Origin: JANMAT01 sp031359995
Lineage (GTDB): Bacteria > Actinomycetota > Acidimicrobiia > Acidimicrobiales > Ilumatobacteraceae
DNA: 21,584 bases
Direction of reading: 5' to 3'
Assembly (NCBI GenBank): GCA_031359995.1
Contig: JANMAT010000130.1
Coordinates: forward strand, 1-21,584
Shown here: positions 5,162-12,550 of the stretch, in pieces
Numbering within the stretch: the first letter of the stretch is position 1
Layout of the letters: each line of letters opens with the position of its first letter
Made by a program: the position numbers and the translations under genes
Notes under the pieces: model-generated
Seen by the model: the letters and a program-made list of their open reading frames with translations, nothing else
Told to the model about the DNA's origin: nothing
Database searches by the model: none

Positions 5162-6721
5162 CTACCGGTTCCCGCGGTGGCCGTTGAGCCGGGCGAACAT
5201 GGGCTTCTGGGTCGCGTAGAGCTCGGGGAACTCGGCGTAGAGCGCGTCGTAGACCGCCCGGTGGGCGGGATCGGGCCGAAACGTGGCGGCGACCCGCACG
5301 GTGTCGCGCACCTCGCCCGGTTGCAGCGCGCCCAGCGCCAACGCCGCCGCCAGCGCCGCACCCCGCAGGCCGGCCAGCAGGGGGTCGGCCACCTGCTCGA
5401 TGGTGCGGTCCATCACGTCCGCGTGGATCTGGCACCACAGCGCGCTCACCGACCCACCGCCGATGATGCGGATGGGGTCCAGGCGCGCTCCGGCGAACGA
5501 CTCCACCGCCTCGAGCAACCAACGGGCGTTGTAGGCGACGCCTTCGAGCACGGCCCGCACCAGATCGCCGCGTGCGGTGGTGAGCGAGACGTTGTGGAAC
5601 CCGCCGCGGGCGCGTGGATCGGTGACGGGGCTGCGCTCGCCGGCCAGCCACGGCGTGAACAGCACCCGGTTGGCCCCGGCCGGCGAGCCGGCCGCGAGCG
5701 CGTCGAGCTCGGCGTAGTCGGGCCCGTGGCCACCGGCGTCGGTGAGCACGTCGCGCAACCACTGCAGGCACCGCCCGGCGGTCTCGTGGTTGTTGACGAT
5801 CAGGTAGCGGTCGGGCAGCACGCCGGGCACCGTCGCCGGACGCATGGCGTCGCCCGTGCGGCGCACGTGGCAGCTGATCCACGAGGTCGTGCTCACCGCC
5901 ATGTGGGTGGCCAGCTCGTCGACCGTGCCCGACCCCAACGCCGCGCTGTGCAGGTCGGGCAGGCCGGTCACGACCACGGCCGTGGCCGGCAACCCGAGCG
6001 CTGACGCGACGTCGGCGCGAACCGGGCCGATCACGCTCATGGTCCGTCGCAACGGCGGCAGCCTGGTGACGTCGGCCCCCGCGTACTCCACGAGCAACGG
6101 GTCGTAGGTGCCGACCGACGGCGCACGGTTGTCGGTGAGCCACGAGCCCGTCATCGACACCGGCGAGGCCGCCGCGATCCCCGTGAAGCACATCGACAGG
6201 TAGTCGACCGGCTCCAGCAGCCACCGGGTGCGGGCCCACACGTCGGGGCGCTCGGCGGCCAGGAAGAGCCGGTGCCCCATCGGGTCGTTGCCGTCGGGCG
6301 ACGGCAGGCCGCCGGTCCGGGCCACCCAGGTGCCGATGGCGTCGGGATGGTGCTCGGGCAGCCAACCTCGCAGGTGGGCGCGGGCGACCTGCGCCCCCTG
6401 CGTGTCCATCCACAGCAGGCACGGGCCCTGGGGCACGCCCCCGGCGTCGACCGGCACGGTGGACGACCACTGGCCCGTCACCGCCACCGCCTCGATGCGC
6501 GCCGCGTCGAACGCGCCCGATGCCGTGGCGCGTCGGGTGGACGCCTGCACCAGCTCCCACCACACGGCGGCGTCCTGCAGGGCGGCGCCCGCGTCGCTCA
6601 GCGCGGTCGCGATCTCGTTGGTCTCGCTCCACAGCACGGTGCCGTCCAGCGTGGCCACGCCCACCTTGGCGCTGCTGGTGCCCTGGTCGATCACCAGCGC
6701 CAGCCGCTCGTGCGGGGTCAT
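5162..6721 (-). CDS. FGGY-family carbohydrate kinase (xylulokinase-like)
   Basis: The 519-residue length is usual for FGGY kinases, which phosphorylate sugars or polyols with ATP in the cytoplasm. The N-terminal phosphate loop is IDQGTSSAKVG (DQGTSSAK at residues 12-19). GLPDLHSAALGSG and the C-terminal FGGY-like block LEGVAYNARWLLEA, followed by RIIGGGSVSALWCQI and ADPLLAGLRGAAL, complete the two actin-like domains. The substrate cannot be told from sequence; xylulose, gluconate and other polyols are all possible. Its ATG overlaps the TGA of the upstream PLP-enzyme gene in ATGA (6718-6721), which implies translational coupling and a shared process. The csoR-like gene follows by 28 bp. The reading frame is intact. 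Confidence 0.9.
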   Translation of the reverse strand: MTPHERLALVIDQGTSSAKVGVATLDGTVLWSETNEIATALSDAGAALQDAAVWWELVQASTRRATASGAFDAARIEAVAVTGQWSSTVPVDAGGVPQGPCLLWMDTQGAQVARAHLRGWLPEHHPDAIGTWVARTGGLPSPDGNDPMGHRLFLAAERPDVWARTRWLLEPVDYLSMCFTGIAAASPVSMTGSWLTDNRAPSVGTYDPLLVEYAGADVTRLPPLRRTMSVIGPVRADVASALGLPATAVVVTGLPDLHSAALGSGTVDELATHMAVSTTSWISCHVRRTGDAMRPATVPGVLPDRYLIVNNHETAGRCLQWLRDVLTDAGGHGPDYAELDALAAGSPAGANRVLFTPWLAGERSPVTDPRARGGFHNVSLTTARGDLVRAVLEGVAYNARWLLEAVESFAGARLDPIRIIGGGSVSALWCQIHADVMDRTIEQVADPLLAGLRGAALAAALALGALQPGEVRDTVRVAATFRPDPAHRAVYDALYAEFPELYATQKPMFARLNGHRGNR

Positions 6722-8133
6722 GGCGCCGGCGGTGCGACGTCGTAGAAGGCGTCGATGGCTCCCGTCAGCATCTCGTGCACGGCCTTGATGCCTTCGGGGC
6801 CGGTGCCGGCCAGGCCGTAGAGCGCGCCGCTCCTGGGCGTGGGCCGGGTCGGGTTGCGGGCGTACGCAGCCGCGTCGGCCAGGTCGGTCAGGAACCGCTC
6901 GATCACGCCCGGCGCCGTGTTGGGCCGGGTGACGCAGAAGTGCAGCGCCCGCGGGTGCTGCAGGCCGTTCATGCGCCAACCTTTGGCCTGCAGGGCGTCG
7001 TTGAGGTGGAAGATGTCGAACTCGTCCGACGCGAACGCCACCAGGAACGTGGGATCACCCAGGATCTTCAACCCCGGCACCGCCCGGATCCCCTCCACGA
7101 GCGCCTCGGTGGTGGCGAAGATGTCCTTGGCCACCGCCAGGTAGCCCTCCTCGCCGAGCGAGACCATGGCCGCCCACGTGGCGGCGATGAGGCCGCCCGA
7201 GCGGCTGCCGGCCATGCCGGGGGACAAGTAGGTGCCGCCGGGCCACTCGGCCGCGGTGAAGTACTGGAACTGGCGCAGCTCCTTGGTGGCGTAGCAGAGC
7301 ACGCTGGTGCCCTTCAGCGCGTAGCCGTACTTGTGGGTGTCGGCCGAGATCGAGGTGACGCCGGGGACCCGGAAGTCGAAGCGGGGGATGTCGTAGCCGA
7401 GCTGCTCACCCCACGGCAGGATGAACCCGCCGAGGCACCCGTCGACGTGCAGGCCGATGCCGTGCTGGAGCGCGAGTTGGCCGAGCTCTTCGATCGGGTC
7501 GATCACACCGTGGGGATAGTTGCCGGCCGAGGCCACGATGGCGACGGTGTTCGGGGTGATGCGGTCGGCGATCCACTGCACGTCGGCCTTCCAGTCGGCC
7601 CGCACCGGTGCCTTCACGTAGTTCACGTCGAAGTAGTGGGCGGCCTTGTCGACCGCGCAGTGCACCGTGTAGGGCCCGATGATCTCGGGACGCTCGATGC
7701 CCTTGGCCCGGCCCCACTCGCGGTAGGTGTACACCTGGGTCAGCAGGCTCTCGGTGCCGCCCGAGGTGAGCACGCCGCACGCGTCGAGGGCGGCCTCGCC
7801 GTGGAGCATGCCCAGCGTCATGGCCACGATCTCACCCTCGAGCTTGGTGGCCGACGGGTACATGTCGCGCTGCAGCACGTTGGAGTGGGCGAAGTAGCGG
7901 TAGGCCTCGGTGAGGAAGTGGTAGTGCTCGTGCTGGCCGTGGTAGAGCGAGCCCGACACCTGGCCCAGGTCACCCTTGGCGTCCTCCCGGGCGGCCATGG
8001 CCTCGAGCATGCCCAGCACGTCGGCGCGCTCCTTGCCCTGCTCGGGCAGGCGGCGGATGGTCTCGAACTCCCGCCGGTACGGGTAGACCCCGTCCAGGAA
8101 CCGCTGGATGGAATCGGCGCTGCGTTCGGCCAT
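6718..8133 (-). CDS. Sphingosine-1-phosphate lyase-like PLP-dependent enzyme
   Basis: The product is a 471-residue group II decarboxylase-fold enzyme closest in pattern to S1P lyases, which cleave a long-chain base phosphate to a fatty aldehyde and phosphoethanolamine. TSGGTES (123-129) binds the PLP phosphate, HVDGCLGGF (229-237) carries the Asp that contacts the pyridine nitrogen, and SADTHKYGYALKG holds the PLP lysine K268. WPGGTYLSPGMAGSRSGG is also typical of S1P lyases. Unlike eukaryotic lyases it has no membrane anchor, as is usual in bacteria. ATG at 8133 is chosen because a G-rich Shine-Dalgarno (GAGGGGG) lies 5 nt upstream and homology starts there. A glutamate or aspartate decarboxylase is less likely because of the THKYGYALKG and GSRSGG blocks. 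It heads an operon with the kinase and csoR-like genes. Confidence 0.85.
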   Translation of the reverse strand: MAERSADSIQRFLDGVYPYRREFETIRRLPEQGKERADVLGMLEAMAAREDAKGDLGQVSGSLYHGQHEHYHFLTEAYRYFAHSNVLQRDMYPSATKLEGEIVAMTLGMLHGEAALDACGVLTSGGTESLLTQVYTYREWGRAKGIERPEIIGPYTVHCAVDKAAHYFDVNYVKAPVRADWKADVQWIADRITPNTVAIVASAGNYPHGVIDPIEELGQLALQHGIGLHVDGCLGGFILPWGEQLGYDIPRFDFRVPGVTSISADTHKYGYALKGTSVLCYATKELRQFQYFTAAEWPGGTYLSPGMAGSRSGGLIAATWAAMVSLGEEGYLAVAKDIFATTEALVEGIRAVPGLKILGDPTFLVAFASDEFDIFHLNDALQAKGWRMNGLQHPRALHFCVTRPNTAPGVIERFLTDLADAAAYARNPTRPTPRSGALYGLAGTGPEGIKAVHEMLTGAIDAFYDVAPPAP

Positions 8134-8233
8134 GACATCCCCCTCTGCCTGCACCCCGTGTGCGGCCCAACCTTGCCCCACGCCACACCGCTCTGCCAGT
8201 GCATCGCGGCCCGATCCCGGGCATCCTGGGAGC

Positions 8234-9103
8234 ATGGACCAGCTGCGGACCCTGATCGCCGGCGCGGTGCGCGGCCGCGTGGTGGGCCCCGACGGGCTCG
8301 ACCGCCAGCGCGCCATCTTCGAGACCGACGGCCCCCGGTGGTTCGCGCCCGGCAGCCCCATCTACCGGGTCCACGGCGACGCGTCGATGTTCATCGGCGG
8401 TCTGCGTGCCCTGCTGCTCCAGAGCCTGCACCCGCTGGCCATGGCCGGCGTGGCCCAGCACTCCGACTACAAGGCCGACCCTTGGGGTCGCCTGCAGCGC
8501 ACGGCCGACTTCCTGGCCGCCACCACCTTCGGCCCCGAGGACCAGGCGGTGGCCGCCTGTGCGCGGGTCCGCGCCGTGCACCGGCGCGTGCAGGGCGTGG
8601 CGTCCGACGGCCGCCCGTACTCGGCCAACGATCCGCACCTGTTGCGGTGGGTCCACGTGTGCGAGGTCGACAGCTTCCTCGTCGCTCACGACCGCTACGG
8701 CGCGTCGCGGCTGGGGGCCCGCCAGCGCGACCGCTACGTCCACGACATGGCCCGCATCGCCGGCGAGCTCGGCGTGCCCGATCCGCCGCTCGACGTCGCC
8801 TCGTTGCAGCGCACGCTCGGCTCGTACCGCCACGAGCTGCGCGGCACGCTCGAGGCGCGCGAGGCGGCCCGCTTCCTGCTGGCGCCGCCGTTGCCGCCCG
8901 TGGCCATCGCTGCCTACGCGGTGCTGGCCAGCGCGGCAGTGGGCCTGCTGCCCGTGTGGACGCGCCGGCCGCTGCGGTTGCCGTTCCTGCCCGTGGCCGA
9001 GACGGTCGCGGTGCGCCCGGCCGGCCAGTTGCTGATGGGTGTCCTGCGTTGGGCGATGTCGCCTGATGCTCGAGCTCGACGGGCTGCTGTGAATGCTCCA
9101 TGA
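8234..9103 (+). CDS. Oxygenase MpaB family protein (DUF2236)
   Basis: The 289-residue length matches the family. The stretch DASMFIGGLRALLLQSLHPLAMAGVAQHS followed by DPWGRLQRTADFLAATTFG is the DUF2236 hallmark, and the His residues in LHPLA and QHS are among those conserved in this heme-associated group, which includes latex-clearing protein and fungal MpaB. HDRYGASRLGARQRDRYVHD and a hydrophobic helix near LPPVAIAAYAVLASAAVGLLP follow. Actinobacteria carry many uncharacterised paralogues; the substrate is unknown. ATG at 8234 has GGGAG just upstream. It is divergent from the lyase gene across a 100-bp gap and upstream of the urease genes, with its own stop 52 bp before ureA. Confidence 0.85.
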   Translation: MDQLRTLIAGAVRGRVVGPDGLDRQRAIFETDGPRWFAPGSPIYRVHGDASMFIGGLRALLLQSLHPLAMAGVAQHSDYKADPWGRLQRTADFLAATTFGPEDQAVAACARVRAVHRRVQGVASDGRPYSANDPHLLRWVHVCEVDSFLVAHDRYGASRLGARQRDRYVHDMARIAGELGVPDPPLDVASLQRTLGSYRHELRGTLEAREAARFLLAPPLPPVAIAAYAVLASAAVGLLPVWTRRPLRLPFLPVAETVAVRPAGQLLMGVLRWAMSPDARARRAAVNAP

Positions 9104-9143
9104 ACCGGGCCGGTGACCCCGTGATGGACGTCCCGCGCTGGGC

Positions 9144-9149
9144 TAGAAC
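9144..9149 (+). promoter_or_regulatory. -10-like TAGAAC before ureA, leaderless arrangement
   Basis: TAGAAC is followed by 6 nt and then the GTG start of ureA, with no Shine-Dalgarno between. Transcription would begin at or next to the start codon, giving a leaderless mRNA. The same layout recurs at six other genes in this window. Confidence 0.45.
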
Positions 9150-9155
9150 GCGGTC

Positions 9156-9458
9156 GTGAACCTGTCGCCGAAGGACGTCGACAAGCTGCTGCTCTCGGTC
9201 GCCGCCATGCTCGCCCGCGAGCGGTGCGCCCGCGGGCTGACGCTCAACTACCCCGAGGCCGTGGCCCTGCTCAGCTCGTTCGTGATGGAGGGGGCGCGCG
9301 ACGGCCGCACGGCCGCGGAGCTCATGCAGACCGGTCGCGCGGTGCTGGGCCGCGACGACGTGATGGACGGCGTGCCCGACCTGCTGCACGAGGTGCAGGT
9401 GGAGGCCACGTTCCCTGATGGCACCAAGCTCGTCACCCTGCACGAGCCGATCGTGTGA
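9156..9458 (+). CDS. ureA: Urease subunit gamma
   Basis: The 100-residue product is full length for UreA, the small structural subunit of nickel urease. It starts MNLSPKDVDKLLLSVAAMLA, continues RGLTLNYPEAVALLSSFVME and EGARDGRTAAELM, and ends FPDGTKLVTLHEPIV, all diagnostic. GTG at 9156 is used because homology starts there and a TAGAAC box is 6 nt upstream. ureB follows after 7 bp and ureC overlaps ureB. None of the maturation genes ureD, ureE, ureF or ureG is in the window. The frame is intact, unlike its two partners, so the product may have no complex to join. Confidence 0.95.
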   Translation: MNLSPKDVDKLLLSVAAMLARERCARGLTLNYPEAVALLSSFVMEGARDGRTAAELMQTGRAVLGRDDVMDGVPDLLHEVQVEATFPDGTKLVTLHEPIV

Positions 9459-9465
9459 GGTGGTC

Positions 9466-9767
9466 GTGAAACCAGGAGAGGTCATCGCTGCCGACGGCGA
9501 CATCGAGCTCAACTCGGGCCGCGAGCGCATCACACTGCGGGTCGAGAACACCGGCGATCGGCCGTGCAGATCGGCTCGCACATCCACCTGGCCGATGTGA
9601 ACGCCGCGTTGGCGTTCGACCGGTCGGCCGCGTTCGGCTTCCGTTTGGACGTGCCCGCCGGCACCGGCGTGCGCTTCGAGCCCGACATCGCCCGCGACGT
9701 GACGCTCGTGCGCCTGGCCGGGGCGCGGTCGGTGCCCGGCATCCAGATCAAGGGGACGCAGCCGTGA
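9466..9767 (+). pseudogene. ureB: Urease subunit beta, one-base frameshift
   Basis: The gene opens at GTG 9466 as VKPGEVIAADGDIELNSGRE and continues to VENTGDRP, which is standard UreB. One base is then missing near 9560-9563 (CGGCC before GTGCAG), and the family sequence resumes in the next frame as VQIGSHIHLADVNAALAFD, through RLDVPAGTGVRFEP to the end at 9767. Both halves together give a normal length of about 100 residues. The lesion lies in a G/C run, so a sequencing error is possible. If real, it would stop translation before the part that contacts the UreC active-site flap. The stop overlaps the ureC GTG in GTGA (9764-9767). Confidence 0.85.
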
Positions 9768-11101
9768 GGATCTCCGCCAGCGCTACGCCGAGCTGTACGG
9801 CCCCACCGTGGGCGACAAGGTCCGCTTGGGTGACACGAACCTGCTCATCTCGCCGACCGAGGATCTCACGATGGGCTCGGGAGGCCCGGGCGACGAGGCG
9901 GTGTTCGGCGGCGGCAAGGTGATCCGTGAGTCCATGGGCCAGGCCCTGCGCTCCACCATCGACCTCGTCATCACCAACGTGGTCGTGCTCGACTGGTGGG
10001 GCGTGGTGAAGGCCGACGTCGGCGTGCGCGACAGCCGGATCGTGGCGGTCGGCAAGGCCGGCAACCCCGACATCACCGACGGCGTGCACCCCGGGCTCGT
10101 CATCGGCCCGTCCACTGAGGTGCTGGCCGGCGAAGGGCGCATCCTCACCGCCGGCGCCGTCGACTGCCACGTGCACCTCATCTGCCCACAGATCCTGGAC
10201 GAGGCGCTGGCCGCCGGCATCACCACCATCGTCGGTGGCGGCACCGGCCCGGCCGAGGGCACCAAGGCCACCACCGTCACGCCCGGCGCGTGGTACCTGG
10301 GCCGCATGCTCGAGGCGCTCGACAAGTGGCCGGTGAACGTGGCACTGCAGGCGCGCGGCAACGCGGTGTCGGCCGCCGAGCTCGACCTGGCCGCCCGCTC
10401 GGGCGCGTCGGGCTACAAGCTCCACGAGGACTGGGGCACCACGCCCGCCGCCATCGACGCCTGCCTGCAGGCGTGCGATCGCTGGGGCCTGCAGGCCGCG
10501 CTGCACACCGACACGCTGAACGAGGCCGGCTTCGTGCAGGACACGCTGCGGGCCATCGGCGGCCGGTCGATCCACAGCTACCACACCGAGGGTGCCGGCG
10601 GCGGCCATGCGCCCGACATCATCACGGTGGCGTCGTTCGCCAACATCATCCCGTCGTCCACCAACCCGACCCGGCCGCACACGGTGAACACCATCGACGA
10701 GCACCTCGACATGCTCAGGGTGTGCCACCACCTGAACCCCCGGGTGCCCGAAGACCTGGCCTTCGCCGAGAGCCGGATCCGGCCGTCGACCATCGCCGCC
10801 GAGGACTGGCTGCACGACATGGGCGCCATCTCGATCATCGGCTCCGACTCGCAGGCCATGGGTCGCGTCGGCGAGGTGATCACCCGCACGTTCCAGACCG
10901 CCCACGTGATGAAGGACCGGCGCGGCGCGCTCGACGGCGAGCCGGTGGCCGGGGCCGACAACGTGCGGGCCCGTCGCTACATCGCCAAGGTCACGATCTG
11001 CCCGGCCCAGGCGCACGGGCTCGAGGGCGAGGTCGGCTCCATCGAACGGGTGGCGACCGGTCGGTGCTCGGGTACGCCTGAGTCACGCGGCCCCCAGGCG
11101 C

Positions 11102-11133
11102 CCTGCGGCCGGCACTTGCCTGCGGCCGGCACT
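11102..11133. repeat. Two direct copies of CCTGCGGCCGGCACT, period 17
   Basis: The 15-mer occurs at 11102-11116 and 11119-11133, with TG between the copies. The last three bases of the second copy are the first three of the 38-bp palindrome. The pair lies just after the point where ureC homology ends, so it may mark the junction of a rearrangement. Confidence 0.7.
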
Positions 11134-11168
11134 ATCCCGGCGAATCTTCGAAGATTCGCCGGGATAGT
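11131..11168. repeat. Perfect 38-bp palindrome downstream of truncated ureC
   Basis: The left arm ACTATCCCGGCGAATCTTC (11131-11149) is followed without spacer by its exact reverse complement (11150-11168), centred on TTCGAA. After one mismatch (11130/11169) three more outer pairs form (11127-11129 with 11170-11172). As RNA it would fold into a very stable hairpin. No T run follows, so a simple intrinsic terminator is doubtful; a bidirectional terminator, an inverted-repeat element end or a junction relic are possible. Confidence 0.75.
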
Positions 11169-11241
11169 CCCGAAACTCTGTGGCACCGGTTGGGCACGGT
11201 GGTGGGCGGCGGTCGGCCCGCGCCTTGTTCGGACCTCTGGT

Positions 11242-11263
11242 GCCCGGGTCGACTGACCCGGGC
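11242..11263 (+). promoter_or_regulatory. Nine-pair hairpin just upstream of a Shine-Dalgarno
   Basis: GCCCGGGTC (11242-11250), loop GACT, and GACCCGGGC (11255-11263) form a perfect hairpin. GGAGG (11271-11275) follows 7 nt later and precedes the ATG at 11282 by 6 nt. The hairpin could end upstream transcription, protect the mRNA 5' end, or affect ribosome access. The structure is seen; the role is inferred. Confidence 0.4.
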
Positions 11264-11281
11264 CGGCTCCGGAGGTACGTC

Positions 11282-12550
11282 ATGACCCGCCCCGATGGTT
11301 CGCTGCCGCCGTCGCCCCGCACGCTCCATCACGACCCGTACGCCCGCTGTCGCCGGCGCTCGGGCGTGCACCCTTACCTCCGAGCCCGGCTCGACAACCG
11401 GCGCCACACGCTCGTTCAGGAGCTCGGCCGCCTGGACGCGGAGACGGCCGAGTGGCTCCAGCGCCGGCGTGCCCTTCTGAACGAAGCGGTCGATCTCCAT
11501 GAGCAGCTCTGGCCGGCGCAGCCCGCCGGCTGGGTCCGCCGCCCGCCCAAGCCGGGCGCCCGCTGGATGCCCCCGCTGCCCGAACCTGCCCGTCGGCTCA
11601 GCGGATGGAACCTCCGCACCGTCTGTCAGGCCCTCCTCCGACGCTTCGGTGCGCTCGCGCTCCCCGAGATGCACGCGCTCCTGCACCGCTACGGCTACGA
11701 GATCGAGGCACGCCACCCCGTCAAGGCACTGGCCGACGCCCTCGGCTACGAGGTGCTCGGGGGCCGCGCCGAACGGGTCCGGCGCGGCCTCTACCGGTCC
11801 CTCCTCGAGGCCGACGGCGTGCCCCGCGACGTGGACCCGTTGCTCGCCGTGGCCCGATGGCGCACCGGCACGTTCCGCCGTCGCGTCCGCGACCACCGCC
11901 CGGCAGTCGCGCCCATCGGCGGTCGCATCCGAACGGTGCGGCGCTCGGCGCGACGCCCGTCGTCCCACGACGGACCACGCCCGACGCAGCATGGGCCCGC
12001 GGGTTGCGATGGGGTGCTCGGTAGTGTCAGGCCTGTGACGGCAGCGACCATCGAACCGAGCCGGACCGACGACACCGACGGGCTCCGGGCCCTCATCGTG
12101 GGCATCCAGCATGACGAGTTCGGCTTCGACATCACGTGGGACGACCAGCCAGACCTGCACGAGATCGACGGCTTCTACCGCGCCGGCCACGGCCAGTTCT
12201 GGGTCGCCCGCGACAACGCCGGCACCGTCATCGGCTCCATCGGACTACGCGACTGCGGCGACGGGCTCGCAGCGCTGCGCAAGATGTTCGTGGCGCCGGC
12301 CCACCGTGGCCGCCCGGCCGGCGCCGGAGGCGGCGCGCCCGTCGCCCGACGACTGCTCGACACGCTGCTGGCCCACGCCCGCGAGACCGGTTTCACCACC
12401 GTCCTGCTCGGCACCACCGAGCGCTTCGAAGCAGCCCACCGCTTCTACGAGAAGCACGGCTTCACGTTGGTCGACGCCGCTACGCTGCCGTCGGCGTTTC
12501 CCCGCATGGCGCTCGACACGCGCTTCTACCGGCTCGACCTCACGGCCTGA
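11282..12550 (+). CDS. HARE/winged-helix-like protein, open in frame into a GNAT domain
   Basis: The ATG has a strong GGAGG 6 nt upstream. Residues 1-35 are basic, residues 38-75 look like a charged coiled-coil helix (LVQELGRLDAETAEWLQRRR), and residues 78-105 are Pro/Trp-rich. Residues 110-172 (LRTVCQALLRRFGALALPEM, then GYEIEARHPVKALADALGYE and ERVRRGLYR) resemble the HARE-HTH or similar winged-helix domain seen in chromatin and restriction proteins. Related unnamed proteins are common in actinobacteria. Residues 200-251 are Arg/Pro-rich and look noncoding, yet no stop occurs, and residue 252 onward is a complete GNAT acetyltransferase with its own likely promoter and start at 12035. Either a genuine fusion of 422 residues exists or the first gene has lost its stop. 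The winged-helix call is from pattern only. Confidence 0.55.
   Translation: MTRPDGSLPPSPRTLHHDPYARCRRRSGVHPYLRARLDNRRHTLVQELGRLDAETAEWLQRRRALLNEAVDLHEQLWPAQPAGWVRRPPKPGARWMPPLPEPARRLSGWNLRTVCQALLRRFGALALPEMHALLHRYGYEIEARHPVKALADALGYEVLGGRAERVRRGLYRSLLEADGVPRDVDPLLAVARWRTGTFRRRVRDHRPAVAPIGGRIRTVRRSARRPSSHDGPRPTQHGPAGCDGVLGSVRPVTAATIEPSRTDDTDGLRALIVGIQHDEFGFDITWDDQPDLHEIDGFYRAGHGQFWVARDNAGTVIGSIGLRDCGDGLAALRKMFVAPAHRGRPAGAGGGAPVARRLLDTLLAHARETGFTTVLLGTTERFEAAHRFYEKHGFTLVDAATLPSAFPRMALDTRFYRLDLTA
12022..12027 (+). promoter_or_regulatory. -10-like TAGTGT before the GNAT GTG
   Basis: TAGTGT is followed by 7 nt and the GTG at 12035. This is the same layout as the ureA, nadE and aminotransferase starts and argues that the GNAT gene can be expressed alone as a leaderless mRNA. 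Confidence 0.4.
12035..12550 (+). CDS. GNAT family N-acetyltransferase
   Basis: As a separate gene the product has 171 residues. It shows the GNAT order: an N-terminal strand and helices (PSRTDDTDGLRALIVGIQ), GQFWVARDNAGTVIGSIGLR (beta strands 2-3), then LRKMFVAPAHRGR (strand 4 and the start of the acetyl-CoA loop), ARRLLDTLLAHARETGFTTV, and the C-terminal HRFYEKHGF. The acetyl-CoA pyrophosphate loop, normally (R/Q)xxGxG/A, reads HRGRPAGAGGGAPVARR, so about five Pro/Gly/Ala residues seem inserted, which may alter cofactor binding. Such enzymes acetylate small molecules or protein termini; the substrate is unknown. GTG 12035 fits the GNAT N-terminus and the upstream -10 box. The last 11 bp overlap the end of nadE on the other strand. 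Confidence 0.75.
   Translation: MTAATIEPSRTDDTDGLRALIVGIQHDEFGFDITWDDQPDLHEIDGFYRAGHGQFWVARDNAGTVIGSIGLRDCGDGLAALRKMFVAPAHRGRPAGAGGGAPVARRLLDTLLAHARETGFTTVLLGTTERFEAAHRFYEKHGFTLVDAATLPSAFPRMALDTRFYRLDLTA

Larger units (their letters stand above)
9764..11256 (+). pseudogene. ureC: Urease subunit alpha, frameshifted at the start and lacking its C-terminus
   Basis: UreC carries the dinickel centre. From GTG 9764 the text VRIS should continue RQRYAELYGPTVGDKVRLGDT, but one C is missing near 9775; the rest reads from 9777 in the shifted frame. Active-site residues are present: His pair in DCHVHL, the carbamylated Lys in SGYKLHEDWGTTP, His in IHSYHTEGAGGGHAPD, flap Cys and His in RVCHHL, and Asp in GSDSQAMGRVGE. 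Homology stops at GLEGEVGSIE (about 11046), where normal UreC has some 140 more residues. The frame then runs through low-similarity sequence, including repeats, to 11256. The C-terminal loss is not explained by a single base, so this is probably a true pseudogene even if the first shift is an error. Confidence 0.85.

Noticed and set aside
6520..9066. Plus-strand ORF of 848 codons across the kinase and lyase genes
   Set aside because: It is antisense to two well-recognised proteins and its product is low-complexity Arg/Ala/Gly text, typical of shadow frames in GC-rich DNA.
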